From Leptasterias polaris (taxonomy: Eukaryota > Echinodermata > Asteroidea > Forcipulatida > Asteriidae), in the NCBI GenBank assembly GCA_037783415.1, contig JAZGTN010000007.1:2811501-2875500 (forward strand): a DNA stretch of 64,000 nt, given 5' to 3'. The notes under the pieces were generated by a model. That model had not been told where the DNA came from. It did not search any database and was given only the letters and a program-made list of their open reading frames with translations. Positions 52,301 through 62,495 of the stretch are shown piece by piece; position 1 is the first letter of the stretch, and the number at the start of each line of letters is the position of its first letter. A program made the translations under genes and the position numbers.

Positions 52301-54353
52301 TGGACCTATGTTGCAGATGTAGATCCTAACCGGTGAGTTCAAAAGGGGACAAGAAATTCGCCTCATCCAAACTTGCTTGGATGGGCTGACCCATAGTAGA
52401 CGCGTATTGTTCGGAGGTGCGTATGCGCGTGTACCATTCCCGCCATTTTGGGAGTCAGTTCCTTTTGTGCACATTTTGACTCCCATTTTGACGCGCGTGT
52501 AAGCGAACTATCCCCTGACCTATAACCCCCGGTCTCCTGTTCCTGTATATGAAAGATTCAACTGTCAATGATAATGTAGCTCTATTGTGTAAATCCATTG
52601 CGAATACTTATTGTCATTCTTTGCATTGCACTAAAAATAGGGCTAAATCGCAACATTATTCTTTCGAATTCGTTGGTTTAAAAAAGATCGTTTGTAATCA
52701 CATTACCCATGGAGCCTCCATGCGTCTTCGTGTATCATGTACATGTTGCGATTGTGCAGTACAATCTCGCTCCCAATATGCATCACTACATCCTGAACAA
52801 GAATTTTTACAAGCACATCAGCCCACACCCCAGAAGACAAGAAGCAGACAAGAGTCAAAGCCAACTTCTGAAATCATCTCATTGAAACAATTTAGATCTA
52901 AAGAGCAAAGATAGAGGCCATGACAAGTAAATTGAAAAATTACATTACAAGTCCCTCAAAATTGAGAGTAAGTCAGAACAAAGAAAAGGTCTTCAGGAGA
53001 ACCAACTCTATCTCTTTCTAAACCATAAAAAGGAGAAATGTGGCACTGAAAGACAATTAGAACAATAAATATTCTTGACATCCTTATCCTCCAATGATTT
53101 AAAAATATATATACCTATATATATATATACCTATACCCTTTTCAAAAAATATATGAATAAAAACATTTAAAAATTATTTTAATTTTGTTTTTGTTTGTTT
53201 TCTTTTCAAGTTACCCAAGTAAGATCATGTTTGCTGTATGTCGCTGCCCGGAATGTATTCGGATAGGAGGTGGAGAAGATGGTGAATTCTCGGTGGACAA
53301 CACGTGCCGTCCAGTTTACTTCCGTATGAAGGTTCTAAGGAAAGGCAGTTGCGTCAACGGGCTTTATGTGTAAGTACTTATCAAAATTAGTGAGAAAATA
53401 GAATTAGCTGTTTCAAACTGCTTACCAACCAAAAGGACCTGTGGTGTAAATTCAGAAAATGGTTAATGGCCTGACGTTTCGACCCTAGCGGAGTCTAACT
53501 TTTAAAGGCAAACTTTCTGAAAGCTTACTGATTATGAAGTTCATACTAGAAAGTGTTTTTTCTGGAAATATTTCTCACTGAATGAAGTCATATTCGAGAA
53601 AACTGTATCTGAAAATGTAAAAAAAATTAAAATAAAACGAAAACAAAAATGAAAAACGCAACAACTGATTTTGGTTGATAGGCCTACAACCATAATTAAG
53701 GACAATGTATACATGTACATATCTCCTGACACTTCACACAACGGATTAGGCCAAAATTTTCAAAGGTGTATTATTTCATGTATAGACCATGTTACCTTTG
53801 TTTACAGAGTAGTGACCTTGTACATTCTAATGCAAATCCTGACTGGCAAGATACTACACAGGCCATACGGGAAAACATTTTGTGTCATAATTTACACAAA
53901 AATTCAAGAGTTACAAAAGCAACAGCTTTACAGCTTTTGAGATGTCCCCCCTTTCTTCATATCAAAAGTTGAGAAAAATCGGACAGTGCAATCTCCAAAA
54001 AACATAAGATTTATTGTATTCTTCCATTGAGCTGCGTACAAACTGCAGGAAGTCCAGGCTCTGTGGCTCTTTTATGTGATGTCACAGGTCACATGGTCTA
54101 TAGTGATCACAGAATACATGAACACTGTCTGCGACTATTTTGTCAGCTGTATCAATCCTGAATAAATATCTTCAATAATTTTCTTTTTATTTAATAAGTG
54201 TTGCCTAGAACACAACAATGACCTCAACGGAAAACATTTCACTTTAATTATTTTGTGTCCTAACTCATTTTCGGTTTTGTTTTGTGTTTTAGGTACAACA
54301 CGGAATACCAAAGAATCCCAGTTGCCTGTGCATGTGTACGACCTAAGAGCTAA
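46352..54353 (+). CDS. Interleukin-17-like cytokine, gene 3 (4 exons), canonical core
   Basis: Join 46352-46363, 51500-52332, 53211-53369, 54293-54353; 354 residues; phases 0, 2, 2. Signal peptide MHTKNTITQLLFIFSIASLS, then RR at 26-27, a possible processing site. Residues about 28-240 are Ser/Thr/Glu-rich and contain a duplicated STEQPQ-x-DVL segment; this makes it much longer than typical IL-17 proteins of about 150-200 residues. The core is clear: LCPWTYVADVDPNRYPSKI (269-287) matches the W and D-P-x-R-Y-P signature of IL-17; FAVCRCPEC (289-297) and PVACACVRP (344-352) supply the four conserved Cys (C292, C297, C347, C349); C314 and C329 are further Cys. Expected to be a secreted cystine-knot dimer acting through IL-17 receptors. 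Intron 1 is 5.1 kb and holds a truncated LINE, a SINE and a LINE scrap. Confidence 0.93.
46630..48040 (+). mobile_element. Truncated CR1/Jockey-type LINE in gene 3 intron 1
   Basis: Retains the C-terminal third of the RT ORF and a 3' UTR of about 430 bp ending in (GAAAT)n at about 48036. Same strand as the host gene. Flanked on the left by a family G scrap (46484-46616). Confidence 0.85.
46651..47613 (+). pseudogene. LINE reverse-transcriptase C-terminal fragment
   Basis: Open for 320 codons. Starts within the RT near SVLAPILFNIFAFDLP (a decayed GSVLGPLLF box), then LRQYADDTVLY, the catalytic YADD motif, then YKYLGVIISRDLSWKKHV, SRPILEYAAPVWCPVL, and LWDELPACIKDT. All upstream RT and endonuclease motifs are gone, so it is non-functional. 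Different lineage from the element at 38900: ADD context and 3' tail differ. Confidence 0.88.
48093..48385 (+). mobile_element. SINE-like retroposon with (TTGA)n tail
   Basis: CCTTCGGTGGGACATTAAGC and GGTCCCATGTACC resemble the conserved core of deuterostome tRNA-derived SINEs; the tail is ATTGATTGATTGATTGATTA. The tRNA head is not obvious, so it is probably 5'-truncated. Confidence 0.6.
48386..50034. other. Gene 3 intron 1, no exon recognised
   Basis: AT-rich. The ORFs at 49262-49471 (minus) and 49434-49664 (plus) overlap on opposite strands and show no family signature. Confidence 0.45.
50035..50250. repeat. Family H dispersed repeat in gene 3 intron 1
   Basis: CCCTTGGTAATTACTCCAAA, GACACCCTTTGAAGTGAATG, TTTAGAGAAAGGGGTAATTT, GAAGCCTTTCTCGGGCATCT. 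Confidence 0.75.
51024..51460 (-). pseudogene. LINE C-terminal fragment, frameshifted, gene 3 intron 1
   Basis: On the minus strand two overlapping frames read MTYQRDGTQININQKSYGKD and then QINDILGKIKEMKWRWAGHL with RRHDNRRNKE. The K(M)KWRWAGHL-xxR-xDNR string is typical of the far C-terminus of LINE endonuclease/RT proteins. At least one frameshift separates the parts. It ends about 40 bp before gene 3 exon 2. The hydrophobic plus-strand frame 50699-51118 overlaps it and is probably spurious. Confidence 0.65.
51500..52332 (+). CDS. Gene 3 exon 2, signal core, long Ser/Thr region, core start
   Basis: Opens after TCTTCATTACAG and ends before GTGAGT in phase 2. The frame continues upstream of the first internal ATG, which supports the join to exon 1. 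Encodes two tandem segments with STEQPQ. Confidence 0.9.
53211..53369 (+). CDS. Gene 3 exon 3, cystine-knot core
   Basis: Opens after TTTTCTTTTCAAG, ends before GTAAGT. Carries YPSKIMFAVCRCPEC and the GSC near its end. Confidence 0.92.
53505..53760. repeat. Family I dispersed repeat in gene 3 intron 3
   Basis: CTGAAAGCTTACTGATTATG, GGAAATATTTCTCACTGAAT, ACTGATTTTGGTTGATAGG, CACACAACGGATTAGGCC; same order as 43205-43510. Confidence 0.7.
53783..54100. mobile_element. MITE, family C, 318 bp, gene 3 intron 3
   Basis: Ends TAGACCATGTTACCTTTG and AGGTCACATGGTCTA. Internal GAGTAGTGACCTTGTACATT and GCAGGAAGTCCAGGCTCTGT. Full relative in opposite orientation at 59303-59640; half copy at 34320-34500. 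Confidence 0.88.
54293..54353 (+). CDS. Gene 3 exon 4, C terminus with C-x-C
   Basis: Opens after TTGTGTTTTAG; encodes YNTEYQRIPVACACVRPKS then TAA. Confidence 0.93.
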
Positions 54354-55110
54354 GCAACCAGCCCCCAATTGCCTAAGGGTAAACACGTCGTTAAAGTGAA
54401 AGGAGTATTTAGTTGACTGCAAGGACTGTTCAAAGAGCAACTAAGCCATTGCGATGCAAGGTTTTTACAAAAAACAACTACTTTGCATTTATTTTTCAGA
54501 ATGCAAGTACTTAGTTTCTTGCTGTGCAAAGAAGAAAACCAATGGTTGAAATTTTAAGGGGAAAATAATAATAAATGAAACTATGCCCGGTGCATTGCAG
54601 TTTGACAGAAAAATTTAAGAGAAGAGATAAAATAAGAGGAAGCAAAACAACAACAACAAAAACATCAACAACAACAACAAACATAATGTAAGCCTAGTAC
54701 ATTTCAATGATTACAGGAAAATACGGTCCTTTTGAAAAGTTACTTAATTTCTTGCTGTGCAATGAAGACAAAAAACCTTGAACAAAGTGGGATAAAAATG
54801 AAAAAAATTAATAAATTCACTCCTGGTGCAATGCATTAATTTTACTTGACAGTTGAGCTTTCATCAAAGTATTCAGTTGATTGTTGTGTGAGGAAGAAAT
54901 ATTTCAAAAACTGAAGGAGAAAATTGTGTGCCTGGTGCATTGTTAAGATTCTACATAAAAAAATTTACGGTCTTTATTTAATTATATACAACACCAAAGC
55001 AGATATTGTCATTTTATCACCGAATTGTTGGTCACGCAGCTTTCACTAAACCATTTCATAGCTTACGTCATTACTATCACCGTGCATTTTCGTCCCATCA
55101 TTTTGAGCGA
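54354..55110 (+). other. Gene 3 3' UTR and flank
   Basis: AATAAA at 54570-54575 is the first good poly(A) signal. The segment 54480-54960 contains three degenerate repeats of TTTCTTGCTGTGCAA...GGTGCATTG spaced about 235 and 130 bp, and an AAC microsatellite near 54640. No further coding. Confidence 0.5.
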
Positions 55111-56125
55111 TGCATGCTAAACCCCGTGCATGACGTCACACGCTCAAAACGCCCTCACCGAGGCCTTTGTGCGTAAAAACGTGCTCGTGACCTCGGCGTA
55201 CCTGTAGCATTTCGCGTTATGCAATGGTCTACTCATTGATCTCCATATGCATTATAGTGAATATAATAGAGATCAATGGGTATATTGACCCCTTGCACAA
55301 CGCGCAACGCGCCTATCCTGTCCGCCATTTTGTTTGTTTTAAAATGCACAGTAGTTCACCCTCGTAAATAGCTTGTGTATTCTTATTGTTATAGCCCCCA
55401 ATTAAGTGACAAAGATATGCTTGGACAGTGTTAAAAACAAATAAAGAATGTTCCCCATTCGTGCAATGGAGAGAACAATGTGTGTTTTTATTTGTTGAAA
55501 GATTGACTCTTCCAGTCAACCCAGCTTCCTGTCTCACCACTGCACCCCTAAACATTCTTTTAGATGTGTGTTCATTTTATTGTTCACTTTTTGAATGAAA
55601 AATCTGATCAGATTTTGGTTATTCTGTTGACCAGAATTTTGTTAATTTAAGAGGGTTGTGGGAACCCCGTTTGACAATGTACATATATTACCTGTTTTTA
55701 TTTATTCCTTACGCAGAAACGTCACCGTTTTAAAAATTATATAACTGGTTTATATTTTATTTATGTCATTTAACTTATATTCACAAACGTGTATACAATT
55801 TCATGTTGAGGAACAAACTGTTTGACAGTTTTAGTTAAGTTCGCCAAGCGATCTGCGAAAATACATTCGAAAAATGCTTTGTAGATAATATTGAGTTGTA
55901 TAATCTTAGACAAAAGTGGATTATGTGGATCATAATACGGTCTTTGTATACAATAGCAGGCAATTTTTTTTTGCCATTTGAAAATGAAGAAACTGTTACC
56001 TAGTTGGTGACCTGAGAGTATGTCTGTTTAAAGACATTTATGTATTATCTTTAATTAGTTGTGTATATATTGTTAGTATTTTTGTTTGACTGAAACACAT
56101 TTTGTATACTTGTTATATAATAATA
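55111..56125. other. Spacer with a degraded family A' MITE
   Basis: AAACCCCGTGCATGACGTCA at 55121 and GTTATGCAATGGTCTA near 55231 suggest an old A' copy. The minus-strand frame 55313-55555 shows no known domain. Confidence 0.4.
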
Positions 56126-56284
56126 TAGACCCTTTGCATATGACGTCACAAGGTCGACCAGCACCCTCACTGGGGTTGTTGAAGGAAGACCAATCATTGG
56201 GTGAGAGTTGTGCGTGGCGCATACGCGCTCATTTTCATTGTATGACCTAGCAGCAGCGATGGTGGTCTCTATGCAAGGGGTTTA
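56126..56284. mobile_element. MITE, family A', 159 bp
   Basis: TAGACCCTTTGCATATGACG at the left, ATGCAAGGGGTTTA at the right, with CAATCATTGGGTGAGAGTTG and GCGATGGTGG inside. Confidence 0.8.
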
Positions 56285-56301
56285 GGCAGGTGTTTTAACT
56301 A

Positions 56302-56609
56302 TAGACCTTTCTATTGCAACGTCACAGCCCGAGTTTTTGCCAACCCAGGTTGGAAAAGTATGGAAAGCCATAACTGCAAATCAAAAACAGATAGCCATAG
56401 TTTGTAGCAATGCTACACAAAATATTCAAAAATAGTGTTGAATTTGTTGGAAACAAATCAACCAATCATGGAAGGTATTTCAGTTCATGAATCTTTACAG
56501 AAAATGTTGAATTTGGTCACAAAATGTTTAAACGAGATTGGATGTTTTGCTAACATTCGGCCGTCCATGCCAACCGGCGCACTTTGTTTATCAACAATGG
56601 AAAGGTCTA
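56302..56609. mobile_element. MITE, family E, 308 bp
   Basis: TAGACCTTTCTATTGCAACG to CAATGGAAAGGTCTA; same orientation and length as 19831-20135. Confidence 0.9.
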
Positions 56610-57147
56610 TACTCACATTTCAGATGTCAAATATTATTATGTTTCCATTGTCGAAAGAGGGTGGTAAAAGATTACTACACAGAAACTAAGGATTAATTCC
56701 AATACTTCTTGTCAAGAAACATTAAGTTTTGTTAAGCCTTTAAAAAAAGTTAAAACCATTTCTTCCAGTTGGAAGTCATTCAAAACCCTTGTTGATATTA
56801 ATCAGGAGACGTATTTTGTCGTAAGTTTTCAGAAAAAACAAGCAAACAACTTATTTTGTGATTACTGATGTTCTATCACGTGTTTATAAGTTTTAATTAT
56901 TAAATATAATTTATTACTATTTTAGTACGACTTTATAAGTCTTAATTATCGAGTAAAGAAATTCATTATTATTTGTGTACTGACATAGTAGTTGTATTGA
57001 TCCCTTGCATGTACTGACGTCCCACACACGGCTACTGTCTGCCATTGTTGCGCGTCCAACTGCACGCGCGTTCTCTAAAGTGCGCCCTGCAAAGTAACGG
57101 GGATCAGAGTCTCAAAATGGCACATCCAATATCATGTGAATGGGGTT
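56610..57147. other. Spacer, no gene
   Basis: AT-rich; from about 56999 a degraded A'-like piece (GATCCCTTGCATGTACTGAC). Confidence 0.4.
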
Positions 57148-57316
57148 AATAGACCCCTATATCGCGCATGCAACGCTGCTTGTACGCTGCCACGCGCGCG
57201 TTTTTACGCACTAAGATTAAGAAGAACAGATAACTCTCATGACCTGCCTCCTTTTGCCGCAGTGAGTGGGGGCTCTGTTTGACAGTGTGACGTCATAATT
57301 ATACAAAGGGTCAATC
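57148..57316. mobile_element. MITE, family A'-like
   Basis: TAGACCCCTATATCGCGCAT at the left and GTGACGTCATAATTATAC with AAAGGGTCAATC at the right. The ends are imperfect. Confidence 0.55.
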
Positions 57317-57877
57317 GAGTGTATTACTATTCAGCCGTAGAAAAGTATTCAGAGTATATAGCCCAAAAATGTGTATTTCTTTTACATAAGCGGTTCAGTA
57401 TAACCAAAAACTTTTCAAAAAGTGTGGAACAAACTGTTTTCTTCAATTTTTGTGAGGTTAATGTTTGGTTTGAAGTGATTTGTTAAAGTGTGTGTTTTAT
57501 ATATGTTGTCTGTTTCATCATACATGGGAATAAACATGTGTTTTGATTTTATACATCGAGATTAATTCGCATTATTTTGTTGTGATCGTAGTTTGGTTTT
57601 GAAGGAGCACAATAAGATGTTAGAATCTTGTTGATGGGGTCTGCGGTGTGGAGAAAGACCTTTTATACCGCGTAATTGTATTACGACTTTATCTTTAGAA
57701 TAAAATATGGAGATGCTGGTGGGGAAAATTTAATTCACAATATTAGTAATGAAAGCTCAGCGGTGAAAATTATACCAGCCAAAACAAAATTTATGCCTAA
57801 AAAACTGTCAATAAAGTTGAGGAATTAGCGTTTTCATATAGGCTACTCCGTAATTCACTGTTGCTTGTTTCTATAGC
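57317..57877. other. Spacer, no gene
   Basis: AT-rich, no recognised feature. Confidence 0.35.
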
Positions 57878-58699
57878 CGGTGTCAGGGAAATCCGTCGCC
57901 CGGAGAATCTGTCCCCCATAATAATGAAAATGTTAACGTGTGCTGAAAAGGAGGATGATTCAAAAGAGGGCGCTATCAGAAGAAGTTGGTGGGTGCACCA
58001 CACTAAATAAACTCGCATAGGAACCAATGCTAATGCTAAATATTCAAAAATACTCAACAAATCGTTTACGTCTCTCAGCCTCTTGAAAACCAATCAAACA
58101 TATTTTCGGACAACTAAACTTCAGAATTCTTTACATTTTTGGGCAGATCAGCCGTTTGGAATTTTTGCTAACTATACCCCAGAAAAAAACACCACCGAAA
58201 ATGTGAATTTTCCCAAACCGACTTGCTGCCAGATTTCTTGAAGCACTTCTCCACTTCCCAAGTTAAATAGGGCCATCTTTAACGTCTAAATTTATCAAGT
58301 CTCCTCAAAAGTTGAAGCACAGAACCCCCAGGTTGTGATAGATTCGTATAATTACACAATATATTAATTGCATGACCCCCAAAACGTTATAATTCAAAAG
58401 ATTTTGAGGACCAACAAAATATGATAATCAGCTTGCTTGACGCATGAATGTTGGCCTATTTTAGTGTGATGCACCCTATGAGCACAGTTCACCGTATGGC
58501 GGGACAGAATCTCCGGGGTACAGATCTACTGCCTCACCGGCTTTGCCGCTGTGGACGGAGATTCTGTCCCCCCCATTATGGAGAACAGTGTACAAACTGC
58601 TTTTGATAGCGCCCTCTTTTGAATCATCCTCCTCCAGACCACATTAATTTCCCATATGGGGGACAGAATCTCCGGGGGACAGATTTCCCTATGACACCG
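57878..58699. mobile_element. Non-autonomous DNA transposon, 822 bp, long inverted ends
   Basis: Ends CGGTGTCAGGGAAATC and GATTTCCCTATGACACCG. The inverted homology extends about 110 bp with gaps, including GATGATTCAAAAGAGGGCGC against GCGCCCTCTTTTGAATCATC. The word GGGACAGAATCTCCG occurs four times (about 57898 and 58556 reversed; 58501 and 58661 forward). No transposase frame. Confidence 0.85.
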
Positions 58700-59302
58700 C
58701 AACCGAAATAACATGATGTGAAAGTGTACAATCCCAAACAAACACAAAGAATATTTTCGCTTATTTGACAAAAGCAGGAAAACCTTATTTTTGATGATTT
58801 TCGCGAGATGGTTATCTAGTTTTTTATTGAAAACTAGATCAGGATGGAAAATGAATTCACGCTTCCCGAACCGATGATATTGTACCACGGAAGGATCAGG
58901 AGTCTGTGTGACTAAAGTTTTTATTTTTAACCATGAAATTAGTTTTAAAAAATGAATCGAGACAGTTAGGTGAAAACTCTAGTGCCCCCTCCCGAGTTTT
59001 CAAAAGTTCTAGATTAATTTTTATGAAAAACGTGCCACAAATGTTCATTTCACCAACTATACATGTTGACGTAAAACAAAATTCAAAAAAATTAACCCTA
59101 ACAGGCATTTTTGGTAGTTAGTTGACAAGTTGTGCTTAAACTATTATTGTAATTTCCAATATTGGTTTTAGGTTTTTTCTTCTTTCCCCCCCCCCCCCCC
59201 CAAATGCTGTTAAATTTTGCATCTTTTTTTATTTGGACATGAGAGTGAAACTACATTTTATTACTGTATCACCGTTTGAGCGCTACAATAATCGGTTTAT
59301 AA
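58700..59302. other. Spacer, no gene
   Basis: No supported coding region; a C-run near 59190. Confidence 0.35.
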
Positions 59303-59640
59303 TAGACCATGTGACCTGTGACATCACATGTTTACGAAAGAGCCACAGAGCCTGGACTTCATGCAGGCACATTTGTACACAGCTCAATGGAAGAAAACAA
59401 CAAATCTTATGTTTTATGGAGATTGCACTGTCTGATTTTTCTCAACTTTTGATATGAAGAAAGGGGGGACATCTCAAAAGCTGTACAGCTGTTGCTTTTA
59501 TAAATTTTGAATTTATGTGAAAATTGTGACACAAAATGTAAATTTTTCCATATTATAGCCTGTGTAGTGTCTTGCCCGTCAGGAAATGCATTAACATGTA
59601 CAAGGTCACTACTCTGTAAACAAAGGTAACATGGTCCATA
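59303..59640. mobile_element. MITE, family C, 338 bp, opposite orientation
   Basis: TAGACCATGTGACCTGTGAC at the left, AACAAAGGTAACATGGTCCA at the right; the reverse of 53783-54100. Confidence 0.88.
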
Positions 59641-59984
59641 GGATAAGCATGTTAACAATATTCCATTGATAAAAAACATTATATAAAATTGTGAACCCTT
59701 TAGAACGGCCTGAAAACTGTAACAAAATCACAGATTACTTCGAAACGAACAATGGGGACAGTCTTAGTGCCCGTGGTCCTAACAGGGTTAACACATATCA
59801 GTGTATGGGTTAACTGCCATATAAATTTAAAAAATAATTATATTCTTTCCCCCGATACAAATTAGCCAATGGCACATGTTCTATTTTTTTACATGTACAT
59901 TACTTCACTTAATGTTGTTATTGTCGTTATTATAATTATTATTAATATTACTATAATATTAATATTATCTTCATTATTTCTGTC

Positions 59985-60228
59985 TTTGTCCGACCTGTCT
60001 GTCCGTACGTTCTTGTTCCTGTTTATGTTCTGTTTGTCTGTCCATCAGGCTTCTCACCACAAGCCTCGGCTTCTAGATGATGCCTCCATACTTATTTAAT
60101 TTTCTGCCTTGTAAATAATGCTTCTTTGATTACTTCTTTAAATCAATGTTTTGGCTTTACATGTACTGTTTGGAAATTTCATGAAGTATGGAAATAAATG
60201 TGAGTTTTGAATTGAATTGAATTGAATA
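59985..60228 (+). mobile_element. LINE 3'-end fragment with (GAATT)n tail
   Basis: CTCACCACAAGCCTCGGCTTC to TTTTGAATTGAATTGAATTG. The T-rich region before an A-rich GAATT tail is typical of a CR1/L2-type 3' UTR. It is followed by AATAATAATAACGACAGTAT and GCGCTTAACACC, a second retroposon-like word. Confidence 0.5.
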
Positions 60229-60500
60229 ATAATAACGACAGTATTTATGTGGCGCTTAACACCTTCAGGAGAACGGACTCTCTTAGTGCTCCGAGGAACA
60301 AAGAGCTTGTTTGATAAATGGGTTCCAGCAAACTGAAAACTACGGTCATCATAATAATTTCAATGGTGCAAATTAGAATCTATTATTTTGTTATACTCTA
60401 AACGACCTGACTGTTTGTCATTCACAATCTCTCGGGAAACGGATCACCGTTCTTCATATCACATTATTTGTCGATTACGTAACATTCCGCGAGTACAAAC

Positions 60501-60786
60501 ATGAGGCATCCTCGCAATAACAACGTTAGTGAATCATCCTCCTGTTTTATCATCAAGTGTACAAATAAAACATCATCTCGCCCTGGAAACTGTTGTCATG
60601 AATCTAGGTATAGACACGTCATACGGAGTCGCAGCGGACTTGCGCCGAAGCAGACGCGGGTACAACGGGTAATGCTCTGTCGCGGCAAAGGTCGGTGTAG
60701 GCCTATATGGTACAATCTGCCCATGAGCAGGTGTTGCCCTTTTATGCTTACCAACTACAGATTTGAGGTAATCACGCTGGGTGAGT
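60501..60786 (+). CDS. Possible cysteine-rich secreted-protein exon
   Basis: A 95-codon frame, open from a stop at 60480, with a basic Cys-rich sequence: C-x4-C-x12-CC-x24-C-x5-C-x12-CC. MLCRGKGRCRPIWYNLPMS and the final CC resemble the C-terminal end of noggin/Trunk-like cystine-knot proteins, but this is only a visual similarity. It ends in TAA, and just before that is G-GTGAGTAA, so it could also be an internal exon with a phase-1 donor. No clear acceptor is visible upstream. No partner exon was identified. Confidence 0.3.
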
Positions 60787-61134
60787 AAAAATTAAAGTCA
60801 AATTTTAATTTTCTATTTATTATAATAAGTCTCATGGTCATTATATAATTGAGCATAGAACTACCACTTGTGCAACGCTGACGTGTGCACATCCGAATGA
60901 CTTTATGGCTATGCATTACTTCTTTTACTAATAGTAATTGTTCTTACAAAATCCGAAATTTTCTTTGCTTTTGGGTCAGAATTTGCATCATGTAGGCCCT
61001 AAAAGGAATAAAAACATAAATCGGTATATTTGTTGGATTTATTTACTATTGTTGAAGTTGTGCGTTGTTACCATGTCAATTTTCTCAACAGGAAAAAATT
61101 GCAATCGAGTTTTCTTGTAATTGAGATAAATAGA
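60787..61134. other. Spacer, no gene
   Basis: AT-rich, no recognised feature. Confidence 0.35.
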
Positions 61135-61366
61135 TAGGTTGCAGTATGACGTAAATCGGCCATCTTTACGGGCAAATTGGAACACACAGTCATGAGTTAC
61201 GTGTGAGAACGGCGTGCATCACGCGCACATTTCACAAAACTCATTGCGTGATTGGTATAGTGAATGACGCGGCTGCGTTAATAAAATCAGCGCTTGACGC
61301 TCCTGCAAGCCAAAATGCAATTTGCCCGTAACGATGGCGTCTACTAGGAACTATCTATAGCCATGC
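61135..61366. mobile_element. MITE, family D, opposite orientation
   Basis: ATCGGCCATCTTTACGGGCA and ATTTGCCCGTAACGATGGCG arms, with GAACGGCGTGCATCACGCGC inside; the reverse of 31651-31869. Confidence 0.87.
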
Positions 61367-61494
61367 ATTGCCCAGGCATTATTTTGTTATGAGACATGAT
61401 GATTGTTCAATTTAAGGGCAGTAGATACCTTTCTTGAAAACTTCCCTGGGCAAAATGTATTTATTGACCTAAAATTCATAAACAACAATGCCCG

Positions 61495-61925
61495 GCGGGC
61501 TGTAGACTTGACTCAAGTCCCAATCCCGTGCAAGGCCCTTCCTTGCCTCATCGTCAGAAAACTATTATTTTGCGCTCTGCATTCCCCAACCTGTTCCGCG
61601 CGCGGGACTACATTTTGTCGGTGAGGGCGCACTGGTATTATGTCTGTACTGTGGCTGCATGCTGGCGCGATACATGTGTGTGTTAGGAACCTCGCACGAG
61701 AAAGGGACTTGAATCAAGTCTAGGCGGGCTGTAGAACTATGTTCAGTGTACCACTGACTGCAAGGTCAATAATTACCTTTACTGGCCTAAAATTCATAAC
61801 GACATTGCCCGGGCTGTAGAACTATGTTCAGTGTTTCACTGCAAGGGCATTACCTTTATTGACCTAAAATTCATAACAACATTGCTTGGGCCGTAGAACT
61901 ATGTTCAGTTTACCACTGACTAGAT
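61495..61925. repeat. Tandem repeat, unit about 80 bp
   Basis: GGGCTGTAGAACTATGTTCA at 61728, 61810 and 61889, each followed by CCACTGACT-like and CCTAAAATTCATAAC words; a divergent first unit at 61495 is separated by unrelated sequence. Confidence 0.8.
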
Positions 61926-62108
61926 AGCGTGTGACATCTCTGCGCACGTGCATACTGTCACGTGTCTCGAAGCTGTGGATACGTTTGTGTTAGATAGTGA
62001 TAATTTCAACAAGTTGGTGACGTCAAAAAGGAACACGACCACCTTAGACGGATTGAGAGTTGCAGCAAAGATTAAGCTGACGGGAAGGGCATCAGAGCCC
62101 AAAATCAA

Positions 62109-62495
62109 ACTTTGGTAAATAACAAGAAAACAGCAAGTTTGGGTGTTGTTTTTCTCAGTTCATATATTAGCTTTCTTTTACCTCTTAAGTGTGTTTTGAT
62201 TATTGTTTTATCTTAAAAGTGGGGAAAACGAAAAATCCTGTTCAACGTCATGTTTCACAAAATTGTAGGCCTATCTTTTTTTTGTAAAGGCAAATGAGGA
62301 TTTCGGTTGTTTGTTATACAACCAAGGACATTGTGTTTGATGGTTAAAATAAATTGTGCATGTTTTCCTTTTTACTATTTCTCACGACTCAGACACTGGA
62401 TTAAGCCAAAATTTTCAAAGGTTTGTTTATTCGGGTATAATTTGGTTTAATACTGTCTGTCACTATTTTGCCAGGTCTACAGTCCTGCATACAGT
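62109..62495. other. Upstream of the partial gene, family I scrap
   Basis: Contains AAGGACATTGTGTTTGATGG and ACTCAGACACTGGATTAAGCC, similar to the right part of family I. No exon with a clear signal peptide and ATG found. Confidence 0.35.

Noticed and set aside
52549..52914. 121-codon frame in gene 3 intron 2
   Set aside because: No domain, lies within an intron bounded by good splice sites, and no paralogue in genes 1 or 2.
43693..56689. Near-identical frames MLNLLETNQPIMEGISVHES at 43693 and 56435
   Set aside because: Both are translations of MITE family E, not a gene family.
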